DNA of 10,366 nt from an uncultured Coriobacteriaceae bacterium (GTDB lineage Bacteria; Actinomycetota; Coriobacteriia; Coriobacteriales; QAMH01): assembly GCA_902783925.1 (NCBI GenBank), contig CACZSV010000153.1, forward strand, positions 1 to 10,366. Reading direction: 5' to 3'. Positions 1-6,275 of this stretch are shown one piece after another. A model generated the notes under the pieces. That model made no database searches. It had not been told where the DNA came from and worked only from the letters and a program-made list of their open reading frames with translations. How positions within the stretch are numbered: the first letter of the stretch is position 1; each line of letters begins with the position of its first letter. Both the position numbers and the translations under genes were made by a program.

Positions 1-1265
1 AGGAACTGGGAGCAGATAACCACGCCAATCAGGGCGATCGGATATGTCGCCGCGTAAGCGGAGGCCACGTCGTCGGTTTCGGCCTCGTTGATCAGCGCGC
101 CGAGCGCCGGTGTGGATGTCATGCCTCCAGCAATCAAGCCAAGGTTGTTCAGCAAGGGCATCTTTAAGACATGTTTCGCGAATAGGAAGCCAACCACCAT
201 GGGGAGCACGGTGATGATGACGCCATAGAAGAAATAAATCAATTTGAAGTATTGGACGAGCTTCATTCCGCCCGCAACGCCGGATCCGAACAAGAACAAT
301 ACGAGTCCCAGCTCGCGTATGGTCGTCAACGTGTTCTGCGACGGGTTAACGTCAATTGGGCCGATGTGTCCGAAATGACCCACGACCAGAGCCGTCAGCA
401 GCACGCCGCCCGTGGCTGTCAGGCTGAATGTTGCACCGCTATAGCCCGAAGGCGTCAAGGGGATTCTGAATGATCCAAGTAGAATGCCTATCACCAGGAC
501 GAACGCCATGACGAATAGACCCATCGGCTCCACTTCGAAACGCTTCTTCTTCACGATGTTCTCGCTGGTGTCCGTAAGGCGAATCTTCGCGCGTTCTTCC
601 TCCATGTTGGCTTTGGTCATCCTGGGGACGATCTGCATGAAGAGGACAGTGCCGATGACCCCGAACATATAGGCGACCCCGTACCCTACGGAGACGATTG
701 CCTCCGCATCGGCGACCGACAGAGTAGACCCGGAGCCGGCAGCCACGCTCGCGACAGCAGACTGCGCCGAGGACATGGCAGCAGCACTCGTCAGCGCGCC
801 CGACATGACACCGGACATTGCCGCCACGAACTCCTGCTCGTTTCCAGCCGAGCTGCGCCCCACGAAGAAGCAGATGACCGTAGCAAGCACGCCTGCCGCA
901 GTGACAACGAGGCCAATGAGGGCGTAGCTCTTGAAATTCTTCTTAGAACCCCTGATGAAATTCGGTCCCGCAATCAACCCGACCGCCCCGATGAAAAGCA
1001 CAAGACCCGTAGTCTCGATGACTTTCAGCGTGTTCAGGGAGATATCGATCTTTTCTCCTGCTACGGTTTGGGTAACGGTCTGTCCGATCTCGGTGCTATA
1101 CAGCACACCGAACAGCAGCGCGATTATGAAAACGCCCGCCGCTCCAAGGCTGACTCCCTTAATTCGGATACGTCCCAGCAGGTACCCGAAAAAGATAATC
1201 TCGAAGCCCATACAGACCAAGAAGGTGATTCCCGTAACAGAGATTGCTCCGCCAAATAAACTCAT
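1..1265 (-). CDS. AspT/YidE/YbjL-family antiporter (partial, 3' end off window)
   Basis: This is an integral membrane transporter of the aspartate:alanine exchanger (AAE) type, probably moving an amino acid or small carboxylate. The reverse strand reads open from an ATG at 1265 (beginning MSLFGGAISVTG) to the left edge, giving 421 codons; the C-terminus is missing. An AAGGA-type ribosome binding site sits about 5 bases upstream. The protein has two similar hydrophobic halves. The second carries the family signature GGMTSTPALGAL (about residues 380-391), and the first carries the weaker counterpart SGALTSAAAM (about 155-164). Known AspT and YidE proteins usually have about 200 residues of soluble TrkA-C domains between the halves. 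Here there is only a short charged linker (about residues 213-250, with EEERAK and KKKRFE), so this is a compact version. Family assignment is firm; the substrate is not determined. GltS-type symporters are a less likely alternative. Confidence 0.85.
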   Translation of the reverse strand, partial: MSLFGGAISVTGITFLVCMGFEIIFFGYLLGRIRIKGVSLGAAGVFIIALLFGVLYSTEIGQTVTQTVAGEKIDISLNTLKVIETTGLVLFIGAVGLIAGPNFIRGSKKNFKSYALIGLVVTAAGVLATVICFFVGRSSAGNEQEFVAAMSGVMSGALTSAAAMSSAQSAVASVAAGSGSTLSVADAEAIVSVGYGVAYMFGVIGTVLFMQIVPRMTKANMEEERAKIRLTDTSENIVKKKRFEVEPMGLFVMAFVLVIGILLGSFRIPLTPSGYSGATFSLTATGGVLLTALVVGHFGHIGPIDVNPSQNTLTTIRELGLVLFLFGSGVAGGMKLVQYFKLIYFFYGVIITVLPMVVGFLFAKHVLKMPLLNNLGLIAGGMTSTPALGALINEAETDDVASAYAATYPIALIGVVICSQF

Positions 1266-1409
1266 CTTGTCCTTCGCGTTTCTTTATCCCAACAGTGCAG
1301 TACCAAAACAAGCGGGTGCCCTACGGGGAAGTTCGGTGCTCGATTAATTCTTAATATAACCCAATATCGGTTTTATCTGCACTTTTTTACCCTGTCTTGC
1401 ACCTGTTCG

Positions 1410-1508
1410 GAGCGATTCATCGAGAGGAGTCGAATCAATATCCACAAGGAGATCAGCAAAGCGTTCGGCACGAGCATCGAAGAGATAGACGCCGATGTGG
1501 AATCATAA
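1410..1508 (+). pseudogene. possible C-terminal remnant of a helix-turn-helix protein
   Basis: An open frame without a credible start ends at TAA 1506-1508. It reads ERFIERSRINIHKEIS then KAFGTSIEEIDADVES. The second stretch resembles the end of an XRE/Cro-type DNA-binding domain (KALG-TSLEEL-like). No ATG, GTG or TTG with a ribosome binding site lies upstream in this frame, so if real it is the tail of a gene that lost its 5' part. The match is short and judged by eye. It may be chance, since the opposite frame is open too. Confidence 0.3.
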
Positions 1509-1533
1509 CAACATCTCATCTGTATTGGCTGGC

Positions 1534-1539
1534 TTGACA
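1534..1539 (+). promoter_or_regulatory. perfect -35 hexamer TTGACA (candidate promoter)
   Basis: TTGACA matches the sigma-70 -35 consensus exactly and lies upstream of the possible 51-residue peptide and the small cysteine-paired protein. The expected -10 position, 16-18 bases downstream, falls in GC-rich sequence without a good TATAAT match; GATACG and TATACC are closer than usual. A promoter is therefore plausible but incomplete. Confidence 0.3.
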
Positions 1540-1578
1540 TTGTATACCCGCGGATACGCATGCGCGGAGGAGGTCCGT

Positions 1579-1734
1579 ATGGATGCTGTCATGAATGCGG
1601 TGCTCGCAGAATGGGGAACAGCTAGGGCTCCAGGGTGCCAAAAAATGAGCGAGACGAGAAAGCGGGGCAAACGTATAATCATAATAGAGGTGGTAGCAAG
1701 GCATATCGGTGAAGCCCGCGACAAGCCTGCGTAA
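1579..1734 (+). CDS. possible 51-residue peptide of unknown function
   Basis: I do not recognise this peptide. It starts at ATG 1579, preceded by a near-ideal ribosome binding site GGAGGAGGT (1566-1574) with a 4-base gap, far stronger than those of most genes here. It ends at TAA 1732-1734. The product is MDAVMNAVLAEWGTARAPG followed by a basic stretch (SETRKRGKR), a short hydrophobic run (IIIIEVV) and a charged tail. The same frame is open further upstream to ATG 1495, but the ribosome binding site favours 1579. The stop codon falls in the loop of the hairpin at 1714-1740, and the next gene starts 26 bases later, which would allow translational coupling. It could be a leader peptide, a real small protein, or a chance frame. 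Confidence 0.35.
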   Translation: MDAVMNAVLAEWGTARAPGCQKMSETRKRGKRIIIIEVVARHIGEARDKPA

Positions 1735-1740
1735 GCGGGC
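1714..1740 (+). promoter_or_regulatory. leader hairpin before the small cysteine-paired gene
   Basis: GCCCGC (1714-1719) can pair with GCGGGC (1735-1740) across a 15-base loop. The hairpin ends just before the ribosome binding site (AGGAAAGGA, about 1745-1753) of the gene at 1761. The surrounding sequence (AAGGCA upstream, GCGCAAAGG downstream) faintly recalls cyclic-di-GMP-I riboswitch core motifs, but the second stem of that aptamer is absent, so I do not call a riboswitch. It is not a terminator, because no T-run follows. Confidence 0.35.
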
Positions 1741-1760
1741 GCAAAGGAAAGGAAACGGCC

Positions 1761-1946
1761 ATGTGCTTCAGACCAAGCCCCGTGCAGCGCGATTGCGACG
1801 ACAACAACCATATCTGCTACCCGACATGCGGTATGCCCGTCGATAAGGATATGGCAAACTGCCTGTATTGCGGCGATCCCGTCCCGCCAGATTTGCCCGA
1901 TGAGTTCAGCAAATCCGATCCGTCGTACGGCTCCAGAGTCATCTAG
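1761..1946 (+). CDS. small zinc-ribbon-like protein, 61 aa, starting MCFRP
   Basis: This is a small, probably cytoplasmic protein with two pairs of cysteines, C19-YPT-C23-G and C34-LY-C37-G, each followed by a Pro-Val turn. That is a zinc-ribbon-like pattern. The usual knuckle is CPxCG, so the first pair, CYPTCG, has one extra residue. An additional cysteine is at position 2 (MCFRPSPVQ) and another at 12. The start at ATG 1761 has a good ribosome binding site, AGGAAAGGA, about 7 bases upstream. The product is acidic at its C-terminus (PDLPDEFSKSDPSYG). Small MCFRP-type zinc-ribbon proteins are familiar to me from gut Firmicutes and Actinobacteria, but no function is known to me. The hairpin and possible short peptide directly upstream suggest post-transcriptional control (inference). 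Confidence 0.7.
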   Translation: MCFRPSPVQRDCDDNNHICYPTCGMPVDKDMANCLYCGDPVPPDLPDEFSKSDPSYGSRVI

Positions 1947-2036
1947 CAAAATGAGCTGCCGAGTAGTGTAAGCAATTGGCAGATTCGGCTCGATTGTGGA
2001 ACTGATTGGCAACATAGCTGATAGGTACGGGGTGTT

Positions 2037-4133
2037 ATGAAAACCAACATGAAAATCGCTGCGTCGGCGCTCGCTTTGGCGATGGCCTTGATTCTCGCTG
2101 CCTGCGGGGGAAACGCGAGCGTTTCTTCCAACGTATCGACAGGTAGCAGTGGCAAGCTCGCGGGCAAGCCCTGGGTCACGTCAATTTTTCAGGGCAATCT
2201 TCCGCCAGAGGCGCCCGCAGCCAAAGACGATATCTACACTCACTTCAACTACGAGTATCTCGCGTCACATCAGTCCCAGCCCAGTACGGCGATTCAAGAC
2301 CATGCCGCCGAAATGCGGGAAGCAAATTTGGCAACAATCAAGGACAGTTCAAAGACAGGCCACGACCTTGACCAGCTGCGTATCTTCTACGAGCAGGCGT
2401 CCGATCTCGAAACGCTGCGCAAGACAGGACTCGCCGATGTGCAACCTTTCCTCGACCGCATCAATGCCGTCACCTCGATCGAGGAAATGAACGCGGTGCT
2501 CTCATCCGAGGATTTCCCATTCAGCCCGTTTGTTTTGTCTTACATGACCTTGGCCGACACGCGTGACGTGAACATTGTGAACGTAGGCGCGAACCTCGCG
2601 CTCGTCGACGTCGTTACAATAGGTGGCGCATACTATCAAGATACCAACGACCCGCAGCTGCAACAGTCCATGGAAAACGCTATTCGAAACGAGGCGTCGT
2701 TGGCGATGGTCGACCTTATGACCATGGGCATGAGCGGCGACGAAGTGAATGCGGCGTTTCCCTCGATCCTCGCGTTCGAGAAGGCGCATGGCAAATATGC
2801 CGGTTACTATGGCGAGTACTCGCAAAAAGAATTTGGCGCCGCGGCCAAAGCGGCGCGCGACAGCCATTTCACGATGAGCGAACTCTGTTCGGCTTGTCCC
2901 AACTTCCCAATGAAGGCCACGCTCGATAAGCTAGGAAAGGGCGCCTCTCCCGAATATGTCTCGACGCGCGAATGGCTCGAGGCATTCAATGGGCTTTGGA
3001 CTGACAGCAACATAGAGGTTATCAAGCTGATCGCAAAGATAAATGTACTCGCCGAGACGCGTCCATACCGCAATCCGCCCACTCCGAAACAGGATTCCAA
3101 AGCTGACGGCCAGGATGTCGCTATCGCCGAATCGTTCGCCTACGAAGCATGCAATCAACAAAACACATTCGCTATCGTTCTCGCGCAAACCTATGCCGAC
3201 AATACGCTCGGGGCAGATGCCAAGCCCCGTCTGACGAAACTCTCGCAAGAGCTCGTTGACACATACAAGGTGGTCATGAAAAACACCACGTGGGTGAGCA
3301 AAGAATCTCAGCAGCGCATTATCGAAAAGCTTGACAACATGACCCTTAACATACTGGAGCCTGTGGGTGGTTACTATGATTTCAGCGGTGTCAAGCTCAC
3401 GTCGTCCGCACAGGGCGGCACGCTCATCGGCAACTACCTGAAGCTCAAGCAATACCGCCTGGACCAGGAGAGCAAGATGATCGGCCAGCCCGCCGTGGCT
3501 GCGAGCCCATGGTTCATGATACGGCCCACCGAGACAAACGCCTTCTACGACTCAACCTCTAATTCCATCAACGTGTATCCAGGTTATGTATCGAGCTTGA
3601 TGTACACCAAGGATATGAGCGACCTCGACTTGCTCGCGGGAGTCGGCTTCATCATCGGTCACGAGATAAGCCACGGCTTTGACTACCAGGGCGCGCAATT
3701 CGACGCCTACGGCACGCCCAACCCCGTGTTCACCGATGCCGACGCAAGCTCCTTTGTACAGAAATGTTCGGCGCTGGCCTCGTACTATAACGGAATCGAG
3801 GTCGCTCCCGACGTCATGGCAAATGGACAATATGTCATAACAGAGGCTGCCGCCGATCTCTGCGGTATGCAAGTCACCTTGGAACTGCTCAAGAAGGTCG
3901 AGAATGCCGATTATGAACAGTTCTTCGCTAAGATTTCGAACGTATGGGCTCGCGTGGTTTCAGAAGCGGCGCTCTCGGAACTGACACTGGACGTTCATCC
4001 GCTGAACAACCTGCGCATCAACGTGAATGCGCAGATGTTCGATTCGATTTACGACAAGCTCGGTGTCTCCGAGGGCGATGCCATGTACCTCGCGCCTGAC
4101 AAGCGAATTAACATCTGGGGTGCGAATGCATAA
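2037..4133 (+). CDS. M13-family zinc metallopeptidase, lipoprotein (neprilysin/PepO-like)
   Basis: This is an extracellular, membrane-anchored zinc endopeptidase expected to cut small peptides. The 698-residue protein starts MKTNMKIAAS and has a lipoprotein signal with lipobox LAAC, giving lipidated Cys23. A second Met at residue 5 is an alternative start. A Ser/Gly-rich linker follows, then a helical M13 N-terminal domain and a C-terminal catalytic domain. Visible catalytic features are the substrate-contact motif N501-A502, the zinc-binding HEISH at 542-546 (catalytic E543), the third ligand E603 with D607 in TEAAAD, and H654/R660 in DVHPLNNLRIN. The spacing N501 to H542 (41 residues) and H654 to R660 (6) equals that of human neprilysin. 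The length is typical for the family, so the enzyme looks complete and active. It is apparently monocistronic and converges with the kinase gene at 4385. An exported peptidase fits an organism living on peptides (inference). Confidence 0.95.
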   Translation: MKTNMKIAASALALAMALILAACGGNASVSSNVSTGSSGKLAGKPWVTSIFQGNLPPEAPAAKDDIYTHFNYEYLASHQSQPSTAIQDHAAEMREANLATIKDSSKTGHDLDQLRIFYEQASDLETLRKTGLADVQPFLDRINAVTSIEEMNAVLSSEDFPFSPFVLSYMTLADTRDVNIVNVGANLALVDVVTIGGAYYQDTNDPQLQQSMENAIRNEASLAMVDLMTMGMSGDEVNAAFPSILAFEKAHGKYAGYYGEYSQKEFGAAAKAARDSHFTMSELCSACPNFPMKATLDKLGKGASPEYVSTREWLEAFNGLWTDSNIEVIKLIAKINVLAETRPYRNPPTPKQDSKADGQDVAIAESFAYEACNQQNTFAIVLAQTYADNTLGADAKPRLTKLSQELVDTYKVVMKNTTWVSKESQQRIIEKLDNMTLNILEPVGGYYDFSGVKLTSSAQGGTLIGNYLKLKQYRLDQESKMIGQPAVAASPWFMIRPTETNAFYDSTSNSINVYPGYVSSLMYTKDMSDLDLLAGVGFIIGHEISHGFDYQGAQFDAYGTPNPVFTDADASSFVQKCSALASYYNGIEVAPDVMANGQYVITEAAADLCGMQVTLELLKKVENADYEQFFAKISNVWARVVSEAALSELTLDVHPLNNLRINVNAQMFDSIYDKLGVSEGDAMYLAPDKRINIWGANA

Positions 4134-4236
4134 TACCCGGGGCGTTGGCAATGCCTGTGCGGATCAATGAAGGGCCTCGCAAGCCCCAAATTCTCTGATG
4201 GAGATTCATGCAGGAGCACCGAGGGACAATCACATT

Positions 4237-4283
4237 GATGCCGTCCCAGCCTGATGAGGCTGATTATTGAATCAGACGGCATC
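4237..4283. repeat. perfect 9-bp inverted repeat with inner hairpin, between convergent genes
   Basis: GATGCCGTC (4237-4245) is exactly complementary to GACGGCATC (4275-4283), separated by 29 bases. Inside it CAGCC (4247-4251) pairs with GGCTG (4258-4262), and CTGAT (4260-4264) can instead pair with ATCAG (4271-4275), giving a branched or switching fold. It lies between the 3' ends of the M13 peptidase and the HipA-like gene, where a bidirectional terminator would be expected. Neither side has a T-run, so it is not a classical intrinsic terminator. A 3'-end stabilising structure, REP-like element or small RNA are possible readings. Confidence 0.55.
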
Positions 4284-4384
4284 CTCGCTGTCTCGTCGGA
4301 AACGGCTTTTCGACCGGTGGATGAAGCTGCTGTAAGCGTGCGCTCAAATGCAAACGAAACTGTAACTGGCGCGATCCGTTTTAT

Positions 4385-5566
4385 TCACCGCTCTAAAGCA
4401 ACTGTATTGATGTAGTTCCGCTGTATGACGAAAAGCCTCGCTACCAGGTCGCCGAAATTGGGAGGGAGATTGTCATAGCCGGTGTAGGCCCCCGCGATGC
4501 GCTCTTCGAAGCCGTCCAGCGTCCGCGGGTCGTACCAACTCCAATCCCACGACGGATCCAAATTCGAAAACTCTTTAGCGCACAGGAGCATTGCGTAGGC
4601 GGGGTTGTTGCACATGCTCGCAAGCGGGAAATCGGCAGAAAGAAGACCGAATGCACGATCGTAGTCGAACGGAAGGGCGGCACGGCACGCACCCGTCTCA
4701 ACGTTGCAGATGATACCGAAATTGCCAGCGTGCATATCGGCCAGGAGCGAAAGGGCCTTGAAGGCAAACACCTTGGCCGCACCTGCATAAGCGTCGGGCA
4801 CGCCCGAACGCACCAGAATGTCGACGTAGTCCTGCGACGCAACAGGACCTATGAGCTCCTGCGCCTTGTGCTCGTCGAAGCCGCACTTGGCAAACAGCCG
4901 AGAGCCCTGCACGAGCTCTTCGTCACGCGATATCATCAGCGGGCTTGCAGAGAAGGGCCTATCGTAGCGCTTCACAGCGTACAGAGGCCGAGCGGCGTTC
5001 TGCCCGAACAGCCTGGTGCATAGCTTGGACGCGAGCAGCGCGCCTTCGATATCGCACCCATTTTCGAAAAGCGGCTCTTTTATCATGCGGATGCCGTCCG
5101 GGGTTCGCTCCCACGCTTTCCTCATATGGCCTAGCGTGGTCACGTCGGGGGTCTCAAGCGAACAAGACGCAATATGGCGGTAGTCGCGCATCAGAATCGC
5201 CGTGCCGAAAGACGTGTCCCATTCGTTGTCGAAGAAGTTAATGTCTTCCCAGCGCTCGGTAGAGCCTGGCTTGCGGTACCACAATTGATCGACAAGCGAG
5301 AGTCCATGCCCCCTAAACACCAGCTCAACGTTCGAACTTGCACCGAAGGCATCGAGTATCTGCGGCATGTCGTCACGGTTGAGGGCCATGCGACGCTCGG
5401 CAATCGTCCACGACACTGCCTTTTCTCCCATGGGGCCGCCGAACCCTAGGGATGCCAGGAGCGGATCGTCTGCTTCGGGCGCATCGAGGATGCGAACTTG
5501 TTTCGTCTCCGGCTCGAAATCAAAGTCGAGCAACTCACGATTTTTCAACATGAGCGTGCGTTTCAT
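4385..5566 (-). CDS. HipA-like kinase-domain protein, 393 aa
   Basis: This is probably a soluble protein kinase related to the HipA toxin family. Residues 1-110 show no recognised domain. From about residue 150 (KAWERTPDG, then MIKEPLFENG) the sequence resembles the HipA nucleotide-binding region. The catalytic loop D277-MHAG-N282 (HipA: DRHLGN) and the metal-binding segment FDYD (D301) are both present, and the 24-residue spacing between D277 and D301 is close to E. coli HipA (D309 to D332). Key residues are therefore kept and activity is plausible. The start at ATG 5566 (MKRTLMLKNRE) has AAAGGA about 8 bases upstream. HipA is normally encoded next to the HTH antitoxin HipB; no such gene adjoins this one, so it may be an orphan kinase rather than a toxin. 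The target is unknown; HipA itself phosphorylates glutamyl-tRNA synthetase. The gene is divergent from the RelE-like gene at 5760. Confidence 0.7.
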   Translation of the reverse strand: MKRTLMLKNRELLDFDFEPETKQVRILDAPEADDPLLASLGFGGPMGEKAVSWTIAERRMALNRDDMPQILDAFGASSNVELVFRGHGLSLVDQLWYRKPGSTERWEDINFFDNEWDTSFGTAILMRDYRHIASCSLETPDVTTLGHMRKAWERTPDGIRMIKEPLFENGCDIEGALLASKLCTRLFGQNAARPLYAVKRYDRPFSASPLMISRDEELVQGSRLFAKCGFDEHKAQELIGPVASQDYVDILVRSGVPDAYAGAAKVFAFKALSLLADMHAGNFGIICNVETGACRAALPFDYDRAFGLLSADFPLASMCNNPAYAMLLCAKEFSNLDPSWDWSWYDPRTLDGFEERIAGAYTGYDNLPPNFGDLVARLFVIQRNYINTVALER

Positions 5567-5759
5567 GAATTACATCCTTTAGCTTCAATTACGAGCATAG
5601 GGAAGCTGCCATTTCGTCGGTGTGATCAGGTATGCGATGATGGATGACGAGCTGCGCGGGCGATTCCGCCGCCTGCAGTATGGCAACGATACCAGACATC
5701 TTTTCCTCCCATGAACTCGGGCTCATTGCTCGCAAACATTCTATGGTACAAGGCTTATC

Positions 5760-6020
5760 GTGACAAAGAGCGACACTCGAATGCAGGGGAGGGCTCTTGT
5801 TGCAATGGACCGTTTCGACGCACGGCTCATCACCTCCTGGATAGGCAAGAATCTGGAGGGCTGTGAGGACCCTCGTGCATATGGCAAAGGATTAACGGCA
5901 AATCGTTCTGGTGAATGGTGTTATAGGGTGGGCAATTACCGCATCCTCTGCAACATACAGGATGAGGTCCTCGTGATCGAGGCGTTTGCGGTTGGGCACG
6001 GAAGCTCTGCGTATAGGTAA
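5760..6020 (+). CDS. RelE/ParE-family toxin, probably decayed
   Basis: From residue 16 (MDRFDARLITSWIGKNLEG) to the end this matches the RelE/ParE toxin family, whose members cut mRNA on the ribosome (RelE) or poison gyrase (ParE). The core WCYRVGNYRILCNI (53-66) carries R61, the expected catalytic arginine, and Y85 is kept near the C-terminus. The family's VGHR arginine is replaced by glycine (VGHGSSAYR, G81), and GDY reads GNY. The N-terminus is irregular. The frame begins at GTG 5760 (with AAGG 6 bases upstream), while a more natural ATG at 5743 is out of phase by one base. Joining the two frames would give an N-terminus of ordinary RelE shape. No intact RelB-like antitoxin precedes it; only a 25-codon frame (5637-5714) lies in the gap. 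I judge it a decaying or inactive toxin, though a GTG-started functional protein cannot be excluded. Confidence 0.65.
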   Translation: MTKSDTRMQGRALVAMDRFDARLITSWIGKNLEGCEDPRAYGKGLTANRSGEWCYRVGNYRILCNIQDEVLVIEAFAVGHGSSAYR

Positions 6021-6275
6021 GACGTTCTTTGCGGCTGCTCTCCTAACGCTAACTGAATAGATGTTGGTTGTGTTGATAAACTTGGTGAAGTGCCCGCTTT
6101 CATTTCAATTTCGCCCGTGCCTCAGAATGCCGAGAAGAACAAAGCGAAGATGAGGGCGACGTCGCTCAAGCTCTACGATTTCGAGCTCGCTACCATCGAT
6201 GTTGCAGCGAAGCTCGCGGTATTAGCCAATGACATTCATGGCAACGCATCCCACTGCCGCAGAAGAAGCAGAAAG
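6021..6275. other. gap between the RelE-like gene and the MFS gene; no clear gene
   Basis: Both strands hold short protein-like frames here. The plus frame from GTG 6090 reads MPAFISISPVPQNAEKNK and later LYDFELATIDVAAKLAVLA before running antisense into the MFS gene. A minus frame over about 6100-6220 reads NIDGSELEIVELERRRP. Neither has a convincing start with a ribosome binding site, and I recognise neither. A gene remnant is possible. No terminator-like hairpin with a T-run follows the MFS stop. Confidence 0.3.

Noticed and set aside
1690..1760. Cyclic-di-GMP-I (GEMM) riboswitch
   Set aside because: AAGGCA and GCGCAAAGG recall the core, but the second stem and the GAAA-type tetraloop arrangement are missing.
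1503..2015. 170-codon minus-strand open frame
   Set aside because: It lies antisense to the small cysteine-paired gene and the hairpin, lacks a good ribosome binding site, and its composition is not protein-like throughout.
2931..3452. 173-codon minus-strand frame inside the M13 peptidase gene
   Set aside because: Antisense shadow of a gene with all catalytic motifs intact.
4172..4186. GGGC/GCCC hairpin after the peptidase stop as a terminator
   Set aside because: Only 4 bp of stem and no T-run after it.
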